From Oncomelania hupensis (lineage: Eukaryota; Mollusca; Gastropoda; Littorinimorpha; Pomatiopsidae), in assembly GCA_036898135.1 (NCBI GenBank), contig CM072512.1, forward strand, positions 5,310,446-5,374,445: a stretch of DNA of 64,000 nucleotides, given 5' to 3'. Position numbers and translations under genes: made by a program. This document shows positions 37,191-48,462 of the stretch, one piece after another. Every line of letters begins with the position of its first letter. Positions within the stretch are counted from its first letter, which is position 1. A model generated the notes under the pieces. It was given only the letters and a program-made list of their open reading frames with translations. It ran no database searches and was not told the origin of the DNA.

Positions 37191-37881
37191 ACACAAAACA
37201 TTTTGATCGTTCAAACTTACCTGGCTCTGCTTTCAATAGTGGTAAGAAGAAAGCGTCTCCGTGTATTTTACTCCAGTGTGTGCACACACAAATCCTCTTT
37301 ATCAACGCCAAACAATATTCTTCAGCACATCAAAAAGCCCTGTCAATGAAAATCCCAATTTCATGCAGCAGGTAAGCAAAAGCATATTTACTCAAAGATT
37401 CAACATATCACGAAGGCACGCACAAAGCTGACGTTTCCCAGAAGCAGAGCCATCCGAAATCAGTGTGGGCAAGTCCATATACCGTGTACCACTCAATGAC
37501 ACAATGCTACATCGATATCGTAAGAGAGTAAAACGGCCAGGGCTCAGTGCTATACCTTGGCGCCGTGCCAAACATTTGATCTTTTCAAGCCTAGCCACGC
37601 AACCAATGCCAAATTACACGTCTGCATTTCTGTGTGTGTACGCGTATTTGTAAGTTTATGTGAGTGTGTGTGTAGGTTTGTTGTATCTGTGTGTGTGTGT
37701 GTGTTCCTTCTTCATGTTGGCAGGAACATTCTACGTGCGTGTGTGAGCGCGCGTGGTTTGTTGTTATTAGAGTAAGCAGACAACGTTCTGATCCAATCTT
37801 TCTAAGTGCCACTCAAACCAAATGCCAAAATGTTCGTCTGCACGTACGTTCGTGCTTGTGAGTGAGTGTGTAAGTGAGTCG

Positions 37882-37978
<97 letters not shown>

Positions 37979-39360
37979 GCGTGTGTTTTCTTCCTTTCTG
38001 GAGTAAGTAGAAAACGTCCCGATGCCCCATGCCAAAACAAGCAAACCGAAGTAATGACAGACAGACAATTCACTAAGTCCCGAAACAGTCCATTTTCTAC
38101 AATAAAGAAATATTAAACATTTACAACTCGACAATTTTCTCCACGAAAAGCAACTTGGATTAAAGATGTAATAGAAAATATTTTATTATAAACAAATAAA
38201 TTAAAAAAAAAAAATCCTTTTATCACTTAATATGACCCAGATGTCACCAATTTCCCCACAAGTTTACTTGAAAAATAAAACTTGATAGAACAAAAAACAA
38301 AACGACGACACTACCCACAAATACAAACACTAATTTAACTAAAAGGCAACATACGGAATAAAATTAAAATTCAGCAAAGAAACAAAAACACAAAAAAAGC
38401 ACGCACACACACACACACGCACACGTACACACACACCCCCCCACAAGAACCAGTTTGCCTGTTCCATCAGACGCAATGTATCGTGACATTTGCCTGGCAC
38501 CACTGAATGGTAAAGCTGCACTTAGCACACAAAATGGCTGAAATCCAAATGAAAATACCACGTAGGATTAGCATGGGAGCTAAACTTACAATCGTCGTGT
38601 CGCAGTCAATTAAGGCATCAAACTACAATCTCCTGCAGACGAAATTAAATGCACTTAACCAGGTCTATTCTGGGCGCCTATGATTTGTTTATATGCTGAT
38701 GCCATAACTCTAATAGCATATTCTCCTTAGTATTAAAAAGGATAAAAGCTCTGAAAACGTAACGAGAAGTGACGTTCAAAGGGACGACGACAAGATCTTT
38801 TCTGTAGAACAAAAAACAAACTTGGCAGCAAAACATACAAGTAGCACGTGCTGACATAAGCATTGACGTTTGTAGAAAATCAACAAAAGCCCCACCCCAC
38901 CTACACCCCTCCATCACTCATACACCGTCTCTGTATTTGTCAAAGTTCCCATCATGCAGCCAGGACGCTTGTTCTCAAACGCAGCCCCCTATCCTATCAT
39001 ATCCTATCCTATCCCATAACTCTAAGGTCGTTGGGACACCATAGATGATCGTTTAACCAGCGCCCCCCATCAGACTGCAAAAACGCATTTTATCAAAGAT
39101 TTCGATGTCGTTAGTTAACCTTGGTTCCTAAGCGCTTTGTTATCCAGACCCAGATCCAGCTCAAGATGAAAGCTAAAAGGGGCAGAGCGCATATGACTCA
39201 CATGCTCCTTATGGATCTCGCAATAGTTAATATCAAAATGATTGCCCAGAAAAAACAAAATGAAATGTGGTATTAAAATGCAAATACCGACTTTGATCTT
39301 TTCCGGCTCCTAAATACACTCATGTACTATCAAATAAAATACAGTAAAAGTTCTATTATA

Positions 39361-39414
<54 letters not shown>

Positions 39415-40334
39415 ACACACACCCTCACACCCACACACACAACAAACAAAAACAAAAAACCTTGGTGATCTTGGGATGACCTTATTGTTCAGTGACCTTG
39501 ACCTAGGATGATCTTGACTCTCACGTGACCTCTCATGCATGTATGATCAAATAACCCAATGTCATTGCATAATATGGGTTTAAAAAGAAAAGGCATTCCA
39601 CTGTAAGATGTCTTAATTTTTGGATGTTTTTGCAAGGCTTAAAATGACCTTGATCTTCAAGATAACGCAAAAACGGAACATACATGAAAAATCAATCTAT
39701 CATCTCTAGAGTCAACACGTTTGGACTTTATACCTCTCACAGTTCAGGGTCAAGGTCACTTTAAAGTACCTATACTAACCGACTTTGGACAGCTCCAGTG
39801 ACCCTGACCTTGGTGTGAGGTTGAACAAATTTGTATAGTACGTGTGTCTCATTGATATCGATCACGAATGAAAGAATCCTAAGTTCGATATTAATAACCT
39901 AGAAAAAAAGTTAAATGTGAAAAATTGTCTTTATATAATTGTTGACCCTGTGAACTTGAAGTGAAGTAATTTATTCACTGATCATTTATGTGTAGCGGAA
40001 AGGGAGGCGACTGGTTGAGGCTTGGGAGAGAAATTGTCTACCTTGATTTTCTTGGTTAGACTAGCCTTGGGTGGCTCCTGCTTTGCAGAATCCTTTGGGT
40101 ATGCCATTGGGTTACGCAGGACAAGGCGACACGACATTTGTTCTCCCCGGCTGACCATTCGCCTGCTGCTTTTGGCGGTGAGCGGGACCAGTTCAGCTCA
40201 GTAGGTAGATTACCGTCCCCGGACACATCAGCGTATTCACACTTTTCTGCTATCCTATGCACCAACGGGTTTTAGTGAGTTATTTCCAAATATTCAAGAA
40301 TAATAACATGTGTCACTGGCCACCAGTATCGTAC

Positions 40335-40559
40335 CCTCCCTTTTTTTTTTTTGCTGCAGTTTATTATCCCTTTCTATCGCCAGTGGCGCGCCTAAACCCT
40401 ACCTACCTAACATTATTTGTGAATTTTGGAAAAATATTCGAAAAAACATAACGCCCAGATGCTGGCTCGAACCCACACCTGTCAGGCGCCATTGGTTTCT
40501 GACTTGTGGACAAGGCAAGTTAGTCCCGCCTTAGCCCACTTGGCCACAACGCTCGCCTA
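40335..40559 (-). mobile_element. Class II tRNA SINE (right copy)
   Basis: This is the counterpart of 34771-34990, with the same box A, box B and poly-A tail (T run 40340-40352). It is expected to be the same locus if the assembly duplication is artefactual. Confidence 0.75.
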
Positions 40560-41254
40560 ACATAGTCAACTACTTCGTGTTTTGTGAAGGTTGCGACGGC
40601 GAAGCTATGGAAAACTACAAGAGTCTTCAGGTCCTGTTTCACTTTCTGTCAATGATCGACGCACCTCCGAAGTCGCCACAAATACAGGCCTCTAGGATTG
40701 TTTTCTGCATTCTTTCACTGAGCATGTACTTCCTCCACCGTTTTTATACTTATCCCACTCGTTTTCTGGCTCTAACAATCGTCGTTTTCGGCAATTTGCC
40801 ATAGTTAAAAGTCACGCATCAAGCTTTGATAAAAGCAAAACAAGCCAAACCGGAACTTGGTTTCATAGTAACCTCGTTTTAATTTATAATGGCGATACCC
40901 ACGAGTTTTTATGAGAGGTGCCGGAAAGTTGTGAATAGGGAACTAATGCGGGACCACACTGTCGGCAGGCATTTTATGCAAGTCGGTGGCAGCAACTTTG
41001 CAGTAGAGTGCGTGGCACTAGTAGCCGGCAACCCGGTACTACCAACCACGCTTCACCGCCTTGCAGGACAAATATTTTTATGTCCCTCTTTTGAGGGATA
41101 AAATGAAAATAACAGCTCGGGTGGAGCAATGTTCTCAAGGTCGTGGCCGAGAGACGGGAGTCAAATACTCCGCTCGGCTACATATGATGTCGCATGGGTA
41201 CACACCATCTTACCAAGCTTGGTTGTGATAATTGAAATAGGTTCTAAGTAAAAA

Positions 41255-41835
41255 GGAAATACGCAGTATTTCGTCCATACGCCATCTTCTTTCTGAAGAA
41301 TCAACAAAAAAAAACTCTTCTGTGTGAATCTGTACTTTCTAGAATTGATTACTGCAATTCCTTACTCTCTGGCTTTCATGGCTATCTCATTCAGAAAATT
41401 CAAAACGTCCAGAATCATGTTGCCCGGTTAATATTTCGCTCAAGTAAATTTGACCATGTCACTCCTCTTTTTCAGTCCTTTCACTGACTTCCTGCGGAGC
41501 GGCGTATCCAGCATAAAGATTCGTGCATTTGTTTCAATGTCCTCAACTCCACTGCCCCTCACAAAATATTGCTGACCTTCTACACATTTACATACCTTCT
41601 AGACAACTTCGCTCTTCTTCTGACATCCGTCTATTTGAAGTTCCATTTGTGCGGACGAAATCATATGGTGAACGGGGCCTTAGTATTTGGAACAAACTGA
41701 CTGTTTCTCTCAGAAATTCATCTTCAATTAAGTCGTTTAAATCAACTCTTAAAACTCTTTATTTTCCTTCTACCGATTGAAATCGATGAAACAGATCTAC
41801 AAAGTCAAAGTTCGCGTGTGAGTGTGTGCGCGTGA

Positions 41836-41883
<48 letters not shown>

Positions 41884-42047
41884 CTAGGTAGAAACGATGT
41901 TACTCTGACATACACTTGAAACTCTACGTACTTTCTTTTGACGACCCCGTTATTTTGACGTTTTAGTTAGTTTTTTCTCATTTTGTTTTATATAAGTTGT
42001 TCTGTACTCATGTAAGCGCCTAGAACTAAGTCTAGATTAGACGCATA

Positions 42048-42140
<93 letters not shown>
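41255..42140 (+). mobile_element. Decayed CR1/L2-type LINE with (AAT)n tail (right copy)
   Basis: This is the counterpart of 35690-36572 with the same broken frames. The GT run (41842-41881) and AAT array (42048-42140) differ in length from the left copy. Confidence 0.85.
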
Positions 42141-42259
42141 TCACTACAATAATTCAGTGTATTCAGTGTCTGCCCCTCCGCCACCCTCCTCGCCTACTCA
42201 AAAATAATCTTCATCATCGTAGCCATCATCATCAGCAGCAGCAGCAGCATCATCATCCT

Positions 42260-42726
42260 CACCTCCATCAGCAGCGTCTGCGCGACAGAGTTTAAATGCG
42301 GCAGTATGCCATGTTGATCCCTGGCCAGTGATCGGCGTGGCTGGTCTATAGAAATCACGTTATCTCCCCGCTTCGTCACATCTCCACTCCATTTGGTCCG
42401 CCCCGTTGAACAATACAAGTGGAAAGGCCAAAGTCAGGATATGCTCTTTCGCTTTCTCTCTCCCTGTCTTCCTCGGTTTTTCATCCCAAATCGTTTACCT
42501 CCACCTTGTAAGACGTGTGCGTATGTGTTTGTCATCATCGATATTCCTCACTGTGTCCACCAACCTACATCTGCCAGCATGTAAATGCTTTTGTGCTGTG
42601 CTTTTTTCTTTATGATTTTCTTTTTTGGTGTGTAAATGGGTGATAATTGCGCTTTTAACCAATTTTTTAAATAATAATATTTTTATTTATTTATTATTAT
42701 TTTTTTAAAATTATTATTACTATTAC

Positions 42727-42778
<52 letters not shown>

Positions 42779-42786
42779 AATATTGG

Positions 42787-42837
<51 letters not shown>

Positions 42838-43697
42838 TTCCCTCCCTCCTTTTCCCCAAAAAAACTTGTGAATGTGCTTGCCATCCACCCTCGCTTTCTC
42901 TCTCAAACCTCGTGTGGGGTGTTCAAGTAACTAATGTTTTGAGTCACTGTGAACTTAAAACTTCTGTTCTGTCTTCAAGCAATAAAATACGTTAATCATT
43001 CACGGCAACAATTTTTGACATAAGATTAAGAATACTGGCGATAGTTAAGCCTAACAGTTTTTGACACAACACATGAAATATCATATTAGATAGGGAAGTT
43101 TGATGTACCCTCACGCTGCTAAAAGGAGCCATAATGTAATAAAAGCCTATCTGTGTGTGCAATACCAGCATGGGAAAGATAAGGCAGAAGTGGAGCTGTT
43201 TTATATCACGCACGCTGCCAACCATTCATAACTGGGTCTCTGAGTCATCGTAACACAACGCGCCCTGTAGGAAAAACGGGCCTTCAAGTAAGTTATATCA
43301 CAACAGAACTCCAAATGAAGAATGAAAATTGTACCTCTAAAAATAAAGAATGAAAATTGTACCTTTAGAAAAATGTTGTGACGACATAAAACGGCTTTGA
43401 AGACGTAATAAAACCAGAGCGTGGCTAAAAATATGTATTACCTTACAAGGAGAGCAGCTGGATTAATTTCCTTTCCTTCTCTCCATAATTATTGGTTAGC
43501 GATATACACTAACTTCTATGATGTATTCATTATATATTTATCTCCCGTTTGTATAAAAGTCTGTGCCAAACAAACATCCTCTTTTTATTTTTTTAAAAAC
43601 AAAGTACGTTATTGTTTTTTTTGCAGGATTTAATCGCTGTTCTGTTTCCACGAGTTCCTCCATGCCCCTTTGTTCACAATGTACCATCCGAGTTTCT
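42260..43697. other. Unique non-coding stretch with ATT and CT microsatellites
   Basis: This holds an (ATT)n array (about 42715-42777) directly followed by (CT)n (about 42788-42832), each probably a remnant of a mobile-element tail or free expansion. No gene is recognised. Confidence 0.6.
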
Positions 43698-43710
43698 AAT
43701 TGGATGCATT

Positions 43711-43761
43711 ACATGGTTATTGCTTTAGGTCCAGCGGACTCTTCCGAGCCAAATCAGGACC
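43711..43761 (-). mobile_element. 51-bp hairpin-only LINE insertion with 13-bp TSD
   Basis: The flanking direct repeats AATTGGATGCATT (43698-43710 and 43762-43774) delimit a 51-bp insert. On the minus strand it starts GGTCCTGATTTGGCTCGG, folds through CGGA-AGAG-TCCG and GGTCC/GGACC pairs, and ends CTAAAGCAATAACCATGT. The same unit occurs at 52333-52397 and 63554-63616 and as the 3' end of the 1.07-kb element at 57905-58975. Confidence 0.9.
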
Positions 43762-43796
43762 AATTGGATGCATTCAAAATATTGCATTGACTGCTC

Positions 43797-43798
43797 CC

Positions 43799-43842
<44 letters not shown>

Positions 43843-44203
43843 AGGATACTATATACGCGCCTTTCCCCAAAGCTCAAAGCGCGGCGATCTATACCAGCAT
43901 ACACGCTCACTTGTCTCATTTTACCCTCACACACACCAAATACACATACATCACTCAAACAGATGCTGTAAAGGCAAGGAGAAGACGGAAGAAAATCGAA
44001 TTTTTATTTTTGAAATTTTTATATTGACTGCATTCTGTACCATTATTGAAGGAAGAGAGGAAACCGGAGTGCCCGGAGAAAACCCTCGGTGACCTCGATA
44101 GTCTCGTACCTAAATCACATACGTTCGCCCCTTGCGGGAATCGAACCCGCGACCTTCGGCATAGGAAACCGGCGACTTATCCACTGCGCCACGAGTCCAC
44201 CCC
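43797..44203 (-). mobile_element. Full-length Arg-like tRNA SINE with (ATT)n tail
   Basis: The minus-strand head is tRNA-like: GGACTCGTGGCGCAGTGGAT box A, an anticodon loop TTCCTAT (CCT, Arg-like), and a perfect box B (GGGTTCGATTCCCGC). The core GAGGGTTTTCTCCGGGCACTC, an AATAATGGTACAGAATGCAG segment, GGCGCGTATATAGTATCCTG and (ATT)n follow. It is the best preserved member here; the head could be mistaken for a real tRNA gene, but the collinear body in other copies shows it is a SINE. Confidence 0.9.
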
Positions 44204-44238
<35 letters not shown>

Positions 44239-44478
44239 GGAAGCTATCACGCGCTTTTTCTTCAATCAAACTCAAAACACAGAATAAAAAATCATTTTTT
44301 TTCTCAAAATTTTAGATTGACTGCATCCAATACTATTACTGAAGAGAGGGAGGAAACCAGAGTACCCGGAGAAAACCCTCGGTGTCCTGAAAAGTCTCGT
44401 ACCTAAGTCAGGTAAATTGGGTTCGAACACGTCACCTTCGGCATAGGAAACCACTATCAACTGAGCTACAGTTTCTTG
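44204..44478 (-). mobile_element. Internally deleted Arg-like family SINE
   Basis: Same family and orientation. Its (ATT)n tail (44204-44237) directly abuts the head of the neighbouring SINE. It has box A (TAGCTCAGTTGAT), box B (GTTCGAACCC), and the core GAGGGTTTTCTCCGGGTACTC. A shortened body lacks the segment between the AATAATAGTATTGGATGCAG motif and the 3' terminus. Confidence 0.8.
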
Positions 44479-45748
44479 CTGGATATGTTCACTAAAACTC
44501 GGAGCTTGCAATCAGTGCATGGGAATTTTAGTATACCTCCTTTTCTGCTTCCAAGAAGTCTGCGCCACATCTCCCGTGTAACTTGTGGGTAGCTTCATGG
44601 TGACATAATGGGGCCACTCTTGTTCACATCACGTCATACACGTTTGCCTGAGTAGATAAGTGTTGACAGAAAATGTCCACACCGAGTACACAACCTTTGC
44701 TCATCCATCCTCACATGCTGCACATGCTGCACCTGGGCGCCCTGTTGAGATTCCCAGTTGCTTCTTTTTCTTCCTGTCTTCTTCTTCTTTCTGTAAACTA
44801 CCACCTTTTGTCACTGGTTAGAAAGATTCTGAAGTGGCAGTGGGATATCTCAAATGCTTCTTCTTTCTACCCACTGTAGACTTCCAATTTCGACACCTTT
44901 CTTCTTCTATCTTCTTCTTCGTGCAAACTACCATCTCGCTCATTGCAAAGATTATGTACGATACTCCAATGAATTCATCGTCTGCGCTATATTGCACCTG
45001 GGGGCGCGGTGGGGATTTCTTGGTCGTTTCTTGTTGTTGATTATGTAGACTATAACATTTACGTTACATAGCCAACTTACAGCTCCGTGTCCAATAGCTA
45101 GCAAGAGAGATATTCACGGCGCTGGAGTACTTCCACTCGTTTCATCTATCACTCCCTTAAGTTGTAAAGACTGATAATTTACAGGATAATCCGATGTTCA
45201 CGTGTTAGTTGGACCGCGCACATCACCAAGCTGCAAGACCAAACTGAAGGCGTTGGTGTAGTTCCCATGGTTCCATTCCTCCCACACCAGCGTCCATGAC
45301 AAGCTTTTAACATTGATACACCAGTCATATATGTTGATAAAGAAAATGCTCGTAAAATATCCAAACATAATAAATCGTGAATCATCAAAATCAATAATAA
45401 TTATGTATTACATACAAACAAGCAAAACATACATTCCTTTTTTTAAAAGAGTTCGGTGCAAAAACGACACCAAGCACGTTTGACAATACAAATTTTAACA
45501 GAAAGTAGTACTAAACATATATAAATCCATGCTTTTCATTCACACAACGCCAAAGGCGGCATAACGTCGACTGAAGAATTCCGATGAGAAAAGTAAACAT
45601 CTGATAAAGTAACTAAATGACGTACATGGACAACATTTAAACATTATGATGTAAGCGACAACAACATACAAATCCAAACAACTATTCCAACAACTCTACT
45701 GAAAAAAATGAGAAAAGATTCACATAACCACACAGAACTTAATCGGGC

Positions 45749-45990
45749 GACATATCTACAAAATGACATAAAACGTGAGTACATCATTCTCACAATATCT
45801 ACAAAATGAGGTAAAACGTGAGTACATCTCACAACATACAAAATGGCGTAAAACGTGAAGTACATATGACGACATATCTACAAAATGACGTAAAACGTGA
45901 AGTACATATGATGACATATATACCAAATGACGGGAAAAGGGAAACACATCTGACGATATATTTTACAAAATGGCGTGACATAAATCAAAC
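45749..45990. repeat. Degenerate ~40-bp minisatellite (about 6 units)
   Basis: Roughly six diverged units built around CTACAAAATGACGTAAAACG and AAGTACATATGACG. It lies about 45 bp downstream (in gene direction) of the PDZ exon donor, inside the intron. Confidence 0.8.
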
Positions 45991-46033
45991 AGATGGTGCG
46001 GATGCTGTACCTATCTAACACAGATGTAGTTAC

Positions 46034-46185
46034 CTAGAGATGAGGAGCTGCAAATGCTGAGTGGAGTTCTTGATCAGCAGCTGGGCGTCAGCATAGTTTA
46101 ATCCGTGAGTCTTTTGCTGGTTGATTTCGACGATAACGTCTCCCACCTTCAGGCCCTCGTTGTACGCCTTACTGTTGGGATTGAT
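46034..46185 (-). CDS. PDZ-domain exon (C-terminal half of the fold)
   Basis: The acceptor (TTGTTGTATTGTTACAG|ATC, 46186/46185) and donor (ATCTCTAG|GTAACT, 46034/46033) are both good. The 152-nt exon starts in phase 0 and ends in phase 2. The translation begins INPNSKAYNEGLKVGDVIVE, continues with an INQQ turn, a YADAQLLIK helix and LQLLIS. These are the betaC-betaD, GLK.GD.I..IN, alphaB and betaF elements of a PDZ domain. The carboxylate-binding loop and betaA-betaB must lie in an upstream exon, which I could not find to 64000. The LQLLISR ending and the SKA..EGL.VGD pattern fit the PDZ domains of synaptopodin-2 or PDLIM/Zasp scaffolds, which tether partners to actin filaments or alpha-actinin. 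I cannot decide between them without the LIM or C-terminal region. Confidence 0.85.
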
Positions 46186-46340
46186 CTGTAACAATACAAC
46201 AACACCCACACTTAACCAAGTGTTCGCAACATACAACTGATCAAAGGGGCAGACATGATAAAAACGAAAATAACGCACAACAGTAACTATTCTTATTATT
46301 CTTATTATTCTTATTCTTCTTCTTATTATTATTATTATTA

Positions 46341-46633
46341 TCTTATCCTATCCCGTAACTCGTTGGGGCATCACAGATGATCGTTTAACCAGCGTACTCC
46401 ATCTTTCTCTGTCCTCAGCAACCCTCATGGCTTCGCTCAGAGTCAAGCCAGTCCATTCTCGCATGTTGTCCTCCCACCTCTTTTTCTGTCTCCCTCTTCA
46501 TCGGAGTTTCCGCATAACTATGAGCATGCCATCATGTTGTCCAATGGCTTGAGTGATGGTCTGTCGGATTTCGTCATTGGTGATGTGCTGAATATAGGAA
46601 ATGCCCAGAAGTCTTCCGTAGCACCTCATCTCC
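46341..46633 (-). mobile_element. RTE LINE fragment, 3' part (split copy)
   Basis: This matches the 3' end of the intact RTE (tail TCTTATCCTATCCCGTAAC, then the region coding SEAMRAAEDRERW and the QHDDLLT-like block, decayed). It stops at CTCATCTCC (46633) and its continuation starts at 48463, so 46634-48462 is an insertion with a 6-bp repeat ATCTCC on both sides. Confidence 0.85.
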
Positions 46634-46910
46634 TGACTAAATCCTTCATTCTATAGACACTAGCCGCAGCTCATATTTGTTCTGCTTTTGGCTATGCTTG
46701 TGGATTTGCTGTGATTGTGATGACTTGTTTGCAGAAAGTTAACTTCATGTATTTTGTTTGATTTTGTGTGGTTTTTTTTTTCTCATTGTATAATTTCTAA
46801 TGCAATATTGTAAGTTGTTTCATGTTTGTTTCTTTCTTTTCATGTAAAGTGCTATGCGCTTGTCTATTAAAAGACAAGTAATAGCGCTATATAAATGTCC
46901 ATTATTATTA
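46634..46910 (+). mobile_element. 3' end of a LINE with ATT tail (inserted in RTE copy)
   Basis: This is a non-coding T-rich 3' UTR ending TAATAGCGCTATATAAATGTCC and an ATT run. That resembles the 3' ends of the CR1/L2 copies here (CGCTATACAAGTGTCC). The remainder of its tail is at 48451-48462, after the hAT insertion. Confidence 0.65.
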
Positions 46911-47399
46911 CAGGGTTCATACTCAAATTGTTGTACAAAATTCAAGGAGTTTTCAAGGAGATTTCAAGGAGTTTTTCCAAAAATTCAAGGAGTTTTGAAA
47001 AATTATAAACATACGTAAGAATTGACAAGTAGTCAAAATAAAGGATAAAATCTTTTACCCAGTGATATCCATAAATTGTTTGCAGTCATGAATCTGATGG
47101 TGATACTGATGTTGATATTAATTATGAAATCTACACACATAAATATTGCATGTCGATGAAGTTGCAGTTATAATGAAGATGCAGATTACAGAGTCTATAC
47201 CCATTTAAACAATAATTGTGAAGCCTGTTGTCCTTAGACACAAGTTAGAGAACTGTAAAAAGTCAGAAAGAGGTACCACCACCGGCTAATACACTTTATA
47301 CAGATGAATGAGTTTTCAGTTATTTCAGTTTTTCCATCTCTTAATCTGACGGGAAATCTTCTCCAACTGAATCTTTATTTCCTTGGATTTGCTCCTCAG

Positions 47400-47816
47400 C
47401 GCATTTGACTGAGTCAAGAGTCTCAGCGCACCCTTCCTCTATCTGCTTGTTCAGCCTCTTGAGTCAGGTGCTGAGCATCCTTCTCCATTCTTCCTTTTTT
47501 TCTTCTCTTAAATCAGCAACAGTCTTCCTGTGCCTTCCTCTTCTTTGCTGCTTGTGCCTGTTCCTGGTCTTTCTTTTGTTGATCAAGGTAGTCGTGATAC
47601 TTTCTCCTTACAGAAGATGCTGATAATAGCAGCTCCTTGGTGATGTCCACCTTGTCGATTCCACCAAATGTGACCAATCTTCCTGATACCGTTCAGCACT
47701 TGTCGGCGAGCAACCAAGGACTGCTGGAAGAAATTTTCAGTGCTGGTCTCTTTGTTGATTGAGAATCCTCTCTCCACATTTGCTTGTCCATGGGACAAAA
47801 GTAACAGCTGCCTCAC
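47400..47816 (-). pseudogene. hAT transposase C-terminal dimerisation region (broken)
   Basis: The minus-strand frame contains LLLSHGQANVERGFSINKE, the conserved end of hAT-like transposases that takes part in dimerisation. It continues with a further ~45 residues, then frameshifts. Downstream, in another frame, lies a Lys/Gln-rich coiled-coil-like tail (QQKKDQEQAQAAKKRKAQE). Stops follow and the catalytic core is missing. Confidence 0.75.
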
Positions 47817-47865
47817 AACAGCCCAAAGATCCTGAGGGCCCGATCTTGATAGTCCTTTGTTGCTT

Positions 47866-48048
47866 TCATGTGTGTGCTGAACAGCTGGTCCAACACATCA
47901 CTTTCACGTCGATAATTTTCTGGCAGACGCGGCAGAAACATGCATGCTTGTTCTTTTCAAGCAGCCACCCTGCATATTCAGATTTCGATAACCACAAAAG
48001 ATTCAACACACAATCGCCTCCAGGCATTTTTATCCCTTCAGTAATCAA
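47866..48048 (-). pseudogene. hAT transposase N-terminal zinc-finger remnant
   Basis: This 60-codon frame holds LSKSEYAGWLLEKNKHACFC, then CRVCQKIIDVK. The order WL…C.VC.K.I resembles the N-terminal TTF/BED-like zinc finger found before hAT transposase cores, but the finger is truncated before its distal ligands. It is followed within 50 bp by the C-terminal region, so the whole catalytic core has been deleted. Confidence 0.6.
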
Positions 48049-48462
48049 ATATGCGCGGTGTCGCGGTCCTTTTCGCTGTTTTCGTACTTTCTGTATGAGC
48101 GGAAGAACGAATGTACCGAGAACTGCGCATGCGCGACATCAAGGAAATGAACAATTTGCCGTGGAGGTTACTTCCCTTACCATTAGCAGACGACAAAAGT
48201 TACGATCGTCGAACAACACAAATAATATTATAATTTTTGTTTTATTAATTTTTATTTTTCAATGGCTTTTTTTTTGAAAACGTGACAATAAAATCTCTAG
48301 GTCAAGCAATGGATAGATACACTGGTTGAAATTTCAAGTTTTCAAGGAGCTGAGGCAATTTGGCTATTTTCAAGGAGATTCAAGGGCCCTTGAACAAGAC
48401 ATGGAAAATTCAAGGAGATTCAAGGAGGTTCAAGGAGCGTACGAACCCTGTATTATATTATT

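Larger units (their letters stand above)
37191..42259. repeat. 5.07-kb segment, right copy, starting at the N gap
   Basis: This is the partner of 31617-36690. One clear indel is at about 38503: the right copy reads CACCACTGAATGGTAAAGC where the left reads CACCACACTGC. It contains second copies of the GA array (37880-37976), the RTE 3' end (about 38989-39063), the TGACCTTGA repeat (about 39160-39980), the split 420-bp repeat (about 39981-41190), the class II SINE (about 40335-40559), and the LINE with AAT tail (about 41255-42140). Confidence 0.93.
17899..46033 (-). other. Large intronic interval between PDZ exon and long exon
   Basis: Phase arguments require at least one unseen small exon in this interval, so it is more than one intron. 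It is filled mainly with repeats, listed separately. The parts 18360-20365, 22060-23605, 24004-24945, 25853-26800, 29706-30094 and 30550-31616 contain no gene I recognise; 25853-26800 has a 13-base C run near 26440. The part 44480-45748 is also empty apart from T/C-rich low-complexity sequence near 44760-44930. Confidence 0.45.
46911..48450 (-). mobile_element. hAT-type DNA transposon, internally deleted
   Basis: The terminal inverted repeats CAGGGTTCATAC (46911) and CAGGGTTCGTAC (reverse complement of 48439-48450) match in 11 of 12 positions. The flanks TATTATTA and TATTATAT suggest an imperfect 8-bp duplication within the ATT tail. Both subterminal regions are rich in TCAAGGAG/CTCCTTGA. Two minus-strand coding remnants are inside. 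The termini, TSD length and coding remnants all fit the hAT superfamily. At 1.54 kb it is far shorter than an autonomous copy. Confidence 0.85.

Noticed and set aside
36625..37311. Open frame across the N gap
   Set aside because: The gap has no sequence; the frame is meaningless.
31617..42259. Biological segmental duplication
   Set aside because: Both breakpoints coincide with contig ends at the N gap; haplotype overlap is the simpler explanation.
44108..44203. Near-perfect tRNA-Arg(CCT)-like sequence
   Set aside because: It is joined to a SINE body shared by at least four other copies and an ATT tail, so it is a SINE head and not a tRNA gene.
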